Assembly: GCA_964245015.1 (NCBI GenBank)
Contig: CAXTMA010000147.1
Coordinates: 1-10,152 of the forward strand
Origin: RH-AL1 sp964245015
GTDB lineage: Bacteria > Pseudomonadota > Alphaproteobacteria > Rhizobiales > Beijerinckiaceae
Direction: 5' to 3'
Length of the DNA: 10,152 nt
The notes under the pieces were generated by a model. That model saw only the letters and a list, made by a program, of their open reading frames with translations. It did no database searches and was not told the origin of the DNA. Shown one piece after another: positions 6,025 to 10,152 of the stretch. A program made the translations under genes and the position numbers. The first letter of the stretch is position 1; every line of letters starts with the position of its first letter.

Positions 6025-7168
6025 CGAAGCGCAGGTTGCCGATCACCCGCTCGCGGTCGCCAGCCGGCAGGCCGGGGCGGGCGAGAATGGCGCGGCAGGC
6101 GTCGCGGCAGTCGGCGTGGCGCCCGGTCCAGGACGCGTTGACGGCGAACTCGTCGAGGAGGCCATGGTCGTAGATCCACGGCTGGACGAAGAGGCCGTCG
6201 GGCGGCGGCATCAGCGCCACGGCTGGCCGGGCGAGCCGGTAACCCTGCTCGTGCCGGCCGGTCGCGCGGCACAGCCGCGCCGCCCCGTGCGCCGCCTCGG
6301 CGCGGTTGGACGCGGCGGCGCCGGCGCGGGCATAGGTGGCGAGGACCGCGTTGTGGTCGCGCCCGAGCCCTTCCATCAGCCGCGCCGCCGTGAGCAGGGC
6401 GACGAACACCTCCTCGGTCCAGTGCCCCATATCCGCCCGGCGCAGGTAGGCGGCGAGGGCGGTGTCCTTGTTGCCGCAGTCGCGATGGCTTTGCCCGAGG
6501 TAGAAGGTGTAGCGGGCGACCATGAACGGGTCGGTCTCGCCGGCCAACGCGCGCTCCAGCACGGCGGCGTCGTCGCGGTAGGTGTCGGGGTCGCGCCGGC
6601 GCCGGCCGTCGTGGTTGCGGCGCATGGCGACGGGCAGGTGCCCGCTGGTCGTCGCCCCCTCGCAGCTCAGGAACTCGTGCAGCACGCCGCGGTAGCGCCA
6701 GGGCAACCTGTTGCAGACGAGCTGGGTGCGCCGGTAGCTGATGCCGCCGTCCTGGATGTCGAGGATGTAGCTGTCGGCGTCGAGCGGCGGCAGGGTGAAG
6801 CCGTCCGACACGACCAGCTCGTCGTCGGCGTCGATGATCAGGCTGTAGGCGGCGCGCGGCCGGGCCAGCGCCAGCGCCTCCGAGCGGTTGTGGGCGAAGT
6901 CGACCCACGGCCGCTCGACCAGCGCGCCCGGCAGGTCGGCGAGCGCCGCGCGGACGAGATCCTGCGTGCCGTCGCCCGACCCGGTGTCGACCACCAGCCA
7001 GTGCGTGAGGAGCGGGCGCACGGAGCGGAGGCAGCGCTTGATCACCGGCGCCTCGTCCTTGACGATCATGCAAAGGCAGACCGCTGGCCGGGCCCGGGCA
7101 TCGCCGGCCGATGCCGCCGTTGACGGAGCCGTCGCCGCCGGTACTTGTGAGCGCCGGTCCCGGCCCAT
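6025..7168 (-). CDS. GT2-type glycosyltransferase with TPR-like region (N-terminal part)
   Basis: Probable start ATG at 7168; GTG 7237 and ATG 7216 are longer alternatives that would overlap the divergent gene. Residues 29-120 form a family 2 GT-A domain: VCLCMIVKDEAPVIKRCLRS, the nucleotide-binding VVDTGSGDGT (59-68), FAHNRSEAL and the DxD-type DADDE (113-117). Further down are WRYRGVLHEFL and a long helical segment (FYLGQSHRDCGNKDTALAAY, then AEAAHGAARLCRATGRHEQG) of TPR-like pattern. This arrangement is known in polysaccharide and protein-modifying glycosyltransferases of the SunS-like group. The frame runs into the gap after VIGNLRF. It is cytoplasmic with no membrane helix. Its divergent neighbour made of FDPxWY repeats supports a role in surface polysaccharide synthesis. 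Confidence 0.85.
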
Positions 7169-7214
7169 GCTGAGCCGCAGCCACCCCGTGCCGAACCGAT
7201 GCGATGAGGCGACC

Positions 7215-7895
7215 ATGCGCTTTGCGTCCATCCTCACTCGCGGCCGGCTCGGCCGCCTGCGCGATGGCGGCGGGCGCGACCGCCGGCTCGTCGCCGCTTC
7301 GAGCCTGTTCGATGCGTCATACTACCTGATGAACGGTGCCGACGTCGCTGCCGCCGGCGCAGACCCGCTCCGCCATTTCTGCGACCACGGCTGGCGGGAG
7401 AAGCGGCGGCCCAACCCTTTCTTCGACCCGGGCTGGTACCGCAGCCGCTACGCCGCCGTTCTCACCGCGGACGGGAACCCGCTGGTGCACTACATCGGGC
7501 AAGGCGAGCGCGCCGGCTGCCGGCCGGTCCCGTTCTTCGATCCCGGATGGTATCGCGTCGCCTACGGGCTGGCGGAGCGCGCCTCGCCGCTGGCGCACTA
7601 CCTCCAGCACCGGCGCTCGCAGCGGGTGGCGCCGAACCCGCACTTCGACCTGGCCTTCTACCTCGCCCGCCATGGCGCCGAGATCGGCCGCAACCGCGAC
7701 CCGTTCATGCACCACGTCCGCCACGGCGCCGCCGGGCGCGACCTCGACCCCTCATCGACGTTCCATGCCGCCGCCTACCGGCGTGCAACGATGGCCGGCG
7801 ACGCGCGGGCGTGGGCCGGCCTGCTCGCCCACGAGATGCGCGTGCCGCTGGTGCACTTCCTCGATGCGTCATGCCCGTCGGTTCGGCAGCCGTGA
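7215..7895 (+). CDS. FDPxWY-repeat protein of polysaccharide gene clusters (226 aa)
   Basis: ATG 7215 follows TGAGG at 7205-7209. After a basic N-terminus (1-25) come four repeats of 35-40 residues, each starting with (L/F)FDxxxY and containing an xPLxHYxxxG core: SLFDASYYLMNGADVAAAG/DPLRHFCDHGWRE (about 30-67), PFFDPGWYRSRY/NPLVHYIGQGERAG (68-104), PFFDPGWYRVAY/SPLAHYLQHRRSQ (106-140) and PHFDLAFYLARH/DPFMHHVRHGAAG (142-179). A fifth, decayed unit follows (STFHAAAY ... PLVHFLD). Such repeats are known at the N-termini of large bacterial capsule/exopolysaccharide glycosyltransferases. Here they stand alone with no catalytic domain. It is divergent from the glycosyltransferase (46 bases between starts) and its end overlaps the Hint gene end by 27 bases. 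It may be an adaptor or a remnant of a longer protein. Confidence 0.8.
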   Translation: MRFASILTRGRLGRLRDGGGRDRRLVAASSLFDASYYLMNGADVAAAGADPLRHFCDHGWREKRRPNPFFDPGWYRSRYAAVLTADGNPLVHYIGQGERAGCRPVPFFDPGWYRVAYGLAERASPLAHYLQHRRSQRVAPNPHFDLAFYLARHGAEIGRNRDPFMHHVRHGAAGRDLDPSSTFHAAAYRRATMAGDARAWAGLLAHEMRVPLVHFLDASCPSVRQP

Positions 7896-8696
7896 CACGC
7901 TGCCGTTGAGTTTGGCCCTGAGGCGCGACAGGGCGCGGGGAGCAACCGGCGCCGCGCTCCGCAGGCTGGCCTTGACGGCGTCGACCGCCGGGCCGGCCAC
8001 GGCCAGCGGCAGGCAGGTGTCCTCCTCCGGCGCGTAGGAGGCGAACGCGGGATGCAGGGTCAGCGCGCCGGCACCCTCCTCGTAGTCGGCGTGGAGATGC
8101 GAGCGCAGCCCGGCGTACATGTAGCTTTCCGCCGGCAGGCCCTCCGCCCAAGCAAGATTGTGCTCCTCCAGTTCGAGGCGGAAATATTCGACCGAGCTCC
8201 ACGCCATCTGCACGATGTTGATGCCGTTGATGAGCACGTCGATCGGGATCAGCATGCCGCCTTGAGCCACGCAGTGGCGCGGCGACAGGTACAGATCGCG
8301 GGCCGGGAGGCTCTCTCCGAAGGCGCCGGCCGAGGTGCGCACGGGCTGCGCTAGCTTGGGCTGCGCATGCCGTGCGGGATCGAGGCGGCGGCGGCCGATC
8401 CACCTGATGGGACACGGTCCCGTCGCGGTCAGATCCAAGTCGCCGGTCGCGAGATCCTCGATCCGCCGTTCCCCCGTCGGGGTCCTGATCAGGGCCCCTG
8501 CGACGAAGCAGACCACTTGGCCGGTCGCCCCGGTGCCGCCTGCATCTCCGGTGGAACCCGTCGCGCCTGTCGCTCCGGTTGCTCCTGTGGCGCCCGTGGT
8601 GCCGGCCGTGCCCGTGGCACCTGTTGCGCCGGTGAAGCCCGTCCCCGTCGCGCCTGTGGCTCCAGTGACACCGGAGCGACCGGTATCATGGAGCAC
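7869..8696 (-). CDS. Collagen-like / Hint-domain protein (5' end uncertain)
   Basis: GTG 8696 is the latest practical start in frame and has no good ribosome site. The frame is open further upstream into a recombinase fragment, so the real 5' end may be lost. The product begins with about 18 Gly-X-Thr-type triplets (8681-8520), then a Hint_2-type Hedgehog/intein domain: CFVAGALIRTPTGERRIEDL (Cys codon 8510-8508), GDLDLTATGPCPIRWIGRRR, then LSPRHCV, IDVLINGINIVQ, and LPAESYMYAG. The tail VAGPAVDAVKA is typical of these domains in Alphaproteobacteria. Hint domains in this family are thought to cleave or process attached polypeptides. No C-terminal His-Asn splice motif is present, and the GDL(V/I) hallmark reads GDLDL. 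The collagen part suggests an extracellular or surface protein, but no signal peptide is left. Confidence 0.75.
   Translation of the reverse strand: MLHDTGRSGVTGATGATGTGFTGATGATGTAGTTGATGATGATGATGSTGDAGGTGATGQVVCFVAGALIRTPTGERRIEDLATGDLDLTATGPCPIRWIGRRRLDPARHAQPKLAQPVRTSAGAFGESLPARDLYLSPRHCVAQGGMLIPIDVLINGINIVQMAWSSVEYFRLELEEHNLAWAEGLPAESYMYAGLRSHLHADYEEGAGALTLHPAFASYAPEEDTCLPLAVAGPAVDAVKASLRSAAPVAPRALSRLRAKLNGSVSRLPNRRA
8520..8681 (-). repeat. Collagen-like Gly-X-Y repeat tract
   Basis: Fifty-four residues from GRSGVTGATG to GGTGATG. Gly occurs at every third position except for one two-residue step (GTGFT), a one-codon register slip. Thr dominates the third position (GAT and GTT-type triplets), unlike the Pro-rich animal pattern but like many bacterial collagen-like proteins. 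At DNA level this is a degenerate nine-base repeat built on the complement of gccggtggc-like units, so it is a likely site of length variation by slippage. Confidence 0.85.
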
Positions 8697-8870
8697 CTGC
8701 CACAAGCGGCGTAGCGCACCAGCTTTTACAGCCTTGTAGTCCCGCAGCACCTCGGCGTCGCTGATGCGGGCGTAGACCATCGCCATCGCCGGACTCTCGT
8801 GGCCGAGCACGCTCATGATGATGTGCAGTTTGGCCCCACGCTCGGCGAGTTGCGTGCCGACCGTGTGACG
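8697..8870 (-). pseudogene. Tyrosine recombinase (phage-type integrase), C-terminal fragment
   Basis: From 8870 inward the chain reads RHTVGTQLAERGAKLHIIMS, VLGHESPAMAMVYARISDAEV and LRDYKAV. This is the end of the catalytic domain of an XerC/phage-integrase-type recombinase: the Arg-His of the RHT motif, the LGHES motif with the second His, and the nucleophile Tyr in VYARISD (Tyr codon near 8744-8742). Everything upstream, including the first catalytic Arg and the N-terminal binding domain, is missing. The break coincides with the start of an oppositely oriented FGE-like fragment at 8871. The 3' end has no stop of its own: the frame continues into the collagen/Hint gene through VKAGALRRLWQVLHDT, whose origin is unclear. 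Confidence 0.82.
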
Positions 8871-9305
8871 GACCCGGACGAGTGGGAGCACCTGTGCGCG
8901 GGCGGCAGCACAACGCTGTGGCGCTGGGGCGACGATGTGCCCTCCGACATGCTTCCCACCGACGTGAGTCCGGCCGAGGCGGCGTGGCGTCGGGCATGGG
9001 CGAAGTCGGGCGGCATGCTGGCGCGCCCGGAAGGCGGTTTCCCGGCCGCCTTCGAAGCGCACCGGCGGCCGAACGCCTTCGGGCTCAGCATCGCGGCCAT
9101 TCCCTACTTGTCCGAGCTGACCGCGGCGCCGGGCGTGACGCGCGGCGGCGACGGGGGCTGCACGATCTGCGGCGGCGCCGGCATCCTGCTTGGCTGGCTG
9201 CCGCTGGCGACGAGCTACGGCGAGCCCGACGACTGCGAGCACGGCGCTGGCGACGTCGTCGACCCCGGCCACACCGTCGCGCGTCGGGTCAGCGTCGTGC
9301 CGTGA
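8871..9305 (+). pseudogene. Formylglycine-generating-enzyme-like protein, C-terminal part
   Basis: Starts in mid-gene with DPDEWEHLCAGGSTTLWRWG, the FGE/sulfatase-modifying-factor signature (EWE...GG...L..WGD), then SPAEAAWRRAW, RRPNAFGLSIAAIPYLSEL and VTRGGDGGCTICGGAGILLG, ending ARRVSVVP at TGA 9303-9305. FGE-type domains adopt a C-type-lectin-like fold. Classical members oxidise a sulfatase cysteine, but many bacterial relatives have other or unknown roles. The 'PNAFGL' core is retained while the usual GNVWEW is replaced by IPYLSEL, so this is a divergent subtype. The N-terminal half is missing. The frame upstream of 8871 is antisense to the integrase fragment and not genuine FGE sequence. 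Confidence 0.75.
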
Positions 9306-9579
9306 GCGGCGAGGCTGCGCCCGACCCGGCCATCCCAAGCCCTTGTCATCTTCTCGCAAGCGGACAGTCCAAGACCACGTCGGTGCTGCTCGAAATCAGC
9401 CGCTTTGCTCCAGCTGCCGACGCTCGAAGCATAGTCGCGTTCGATCCTCATCGCAGTACAGCAGCAGCGCGGCTAATGCCGACCCGTGTGGCAGATGCAC
9501 TGGCACCGCACGGTGTGCAATCCTTGCGCTGGTCCACGACGACCAGAGCTGCGCCCCGGATCGGGGTTGTTGCCGGCGG
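9306..9579. other. Stretch without recognisable gene
   Basis: Open frames exist on both strands but show no family motif, no good starts and mixed composition, with AT-richer patches around 9340-9480. It may be decayed mobile or coding DNA between the broken FGE-like gene and the cupin gene. I see no tRNA, terminator hairpin or repeat here. Confidence 0.4.
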
Positions 9580-10113
9580 TCAGGGCGCTCCCCGGTCCTG
9601 CCCGTCGGTCACCTTCTCCAGCCAGTCCACGTTGCGGCCGTCCACGGTGTCCTGAAGAGCGATGTGGGTCACGGCGCTGGTCGGTGCCGCGCCGTGCCAG
9701 TGCTTGATGCCCGGCGGTATCCAGATCACGTCACCGGTGCGCATCACCTGCACCGGCCCGCCCCACTGTTGAATGCGGCCCTCGCCGTCCACGATGATCA
9801 GGATCTGACCGGCCGGGTGGGTGTGCCACGCCGAGCGTGCGCCCGGCTCGAAGGTGACGCTGCCGCCTGACAGCCGTGAGATGCCGGCATGCGCGCCGAA
9901 CAGCTCCCGCATCAGGGCGGTGCCGGTGAACCGCTGCGCCGGCCCCGGCGTCGTGGGATGCGTGCCGCTCCCTGTGATCTCGATGCGGGCAGCCGCCTCG
10001 TCGGCCCGACCGCCGCCGAGTGGCAGGGCGATCAGCAGCAAAGCCGCCGAGCCGGCCGCCACGCAGCGGCAAGCTCGCGTGATAAGTCGCCTAGTGAGCG
10101 ACAAAGCCGCCAT
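9580..10113 (-). CDS. Exported cupin, (R)-hydroxynitrile-lyase-like (177 aa)
   Basis: A single-domain cupin that resembles the manganese-dependent cupin hydroxynitrile lyases (GtHNL type) along its length: FEPGARSAWHTHPAGQ (metal ligands H97, H99, Q103), then GDVIWIPPGIKHWHGAAPTS (H138/H140), THIALQ and a C-terminal VDWLEKVTDGQ. Family members bind Mn/Fe and some cleave cyanohydrins; the physiological substrate is generally unknown, so 'cupin' is the safe call. Unlike GtHNL this copy has an N-terminal extension with a hydrophobic core (SAALLLIALPLGGGRADEA, about 22-40) that looks like a signal peptide. ATG 10113 overlaps the preceding SDR stop by 23 bases and has only a weak ribosome site; a GTG at codon 18 would give a shorter signal. 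Overlap implies translational coupling with the SDR. Confidence 0.9.
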   Translation of the reverse strand: MAALSLTRRLITRACRCVAAGSAALLLIALPLGGGRADEAAARIEITGSGTHPTTPGPAQRFTGTALMRELFGAHAGISRLSGGSVTFEPGARSAWHTHPAGQILIIVDGEGRIQQWGGPVQVMRTGDVIWIPPGIKHWHGAAPTSAVTHIALQDTVDGRNVDWLEKVTDGQDRGAP

Positions 10114-10152
10114 CCACCGGCAGGGCGACGCCCAGCACCATGCTGGCCGCGT
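10091..10152 (-). CDS. Short-chain dehydrogenase/reductase, C-terminal end (partial)
   Basis: The frame entering from the right edge reads AASMVLGVALPVDGGFVAH and stops at TAG 10093-10091. 'G-x-x-LPVDGGFVAx' is the standard end of classical SDR oxidoreductases, which use NAD(P)H to reduce or oxidise a carbonyl/alcohol. Only about 19 residues are inside the window, so the cofactor site and catalytic Tyr-x-x-x-Lys are not visible. Its stop lies 23 bases inside the cupin gene, indicating one operon reading leftward. Confidence 0.7.
   Translation of the reverse strand, partial: AASMVLGVALPVDGGFVAH

Noticed and set aside
6116..7123. Long plus-strand frame opposite the glycosyltransferase
   Set aside because: Gly/Ala/Val/Arg-rich mirror of a strongly supported GT2 domain.
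8520..8681. CRISPR-like or satellite array
   Set aside because: Repeats are in frame, nine-base based and encode Gly-X-Thr triplets; there are no spacers.
8871..9359. Upstream extension of the minus-strand recombinase/Hint frame to 9359
   Set aside because: It is antisense to the well-supported FGE-like fragment, Arg/Ala-rich and without integrase motifs; the genuine recombinase similarity starts at 8870.
1..10152. Defence system, toxin-antitoxin pair, tRNA or rRNA genes
   Set aside because: No motif for any of these was seen on either strand.

Overview
GC-rich DNA (locally about 48% GC near 2460-2580) with proteins typical of Alphaproteobacteria. A Hint_2-type protein, a hydroxynitrile-lyase-like cupin, a YciE/YciF ferritin-like protein and IS630/IS3/IS21 remnants would fit Rhodospirillales/Acetobacteraceae, but no marker gene fixes the taxon. 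A 10-base N run at 6015-6024 marks a scaffold gap, so this is a draft assembly.

Layout. 1-570: the end of an IS21-like element abuts the C-terminal half of an IS630 transposase. 570-1275: a 5'-truncated hypothetical gene and a second small gene. 1435-2247 (minus): a secreted barrel-like protein and a one-helix membrane peptide. 2478-3455: a transcription regulator with two predicted winged helices. 3506-4691: two small hypotheticals and an intact YciE/YciF-type ferritin-like gene. 4766-5545: a stack of broken mobile elements. It consists of a second IS630 fragment, an IS3 element inserted in it (orfA intact with a phased slippery heptamer, orfB truncated), and a 115-bp miniature element with 32-bp inverted arms.

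5493-8699 looks like an exopolysaccharide/cell-surface patch. A large glycosyltransferase (GT2 domain, gap, then a GT4-like domain) has its 3' end destroyed by the miniature element. It diverges from a protein made of 35-40-residue FDPxWY-type repeats, which converges on a collagen-like/Hint protein. The Hint reading frame is open upstream into the C-terminus of a tyrosine recombinase, which abuts, back to back at 8870/8871, the C-terminal part of a formylglycine-generating-enzyme-like gene. 9306-9579 holds no gene I recognise. The window ends with a minus-strand SDR (C-terminus only) overlapping an exported hydroxynitrile-lyase-like cupin.

Overall this is an accessory, repeatedly rearranged region: at least four truncated genes and five mobile-element remnants in 10 kb. 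The most unusual points are the recombinase-collagen-Hint continuous frame and the miniature inverted-repeat element derived from IS21-like ends. No defence system, CRISPR array, tRNA or rRNA was seen.
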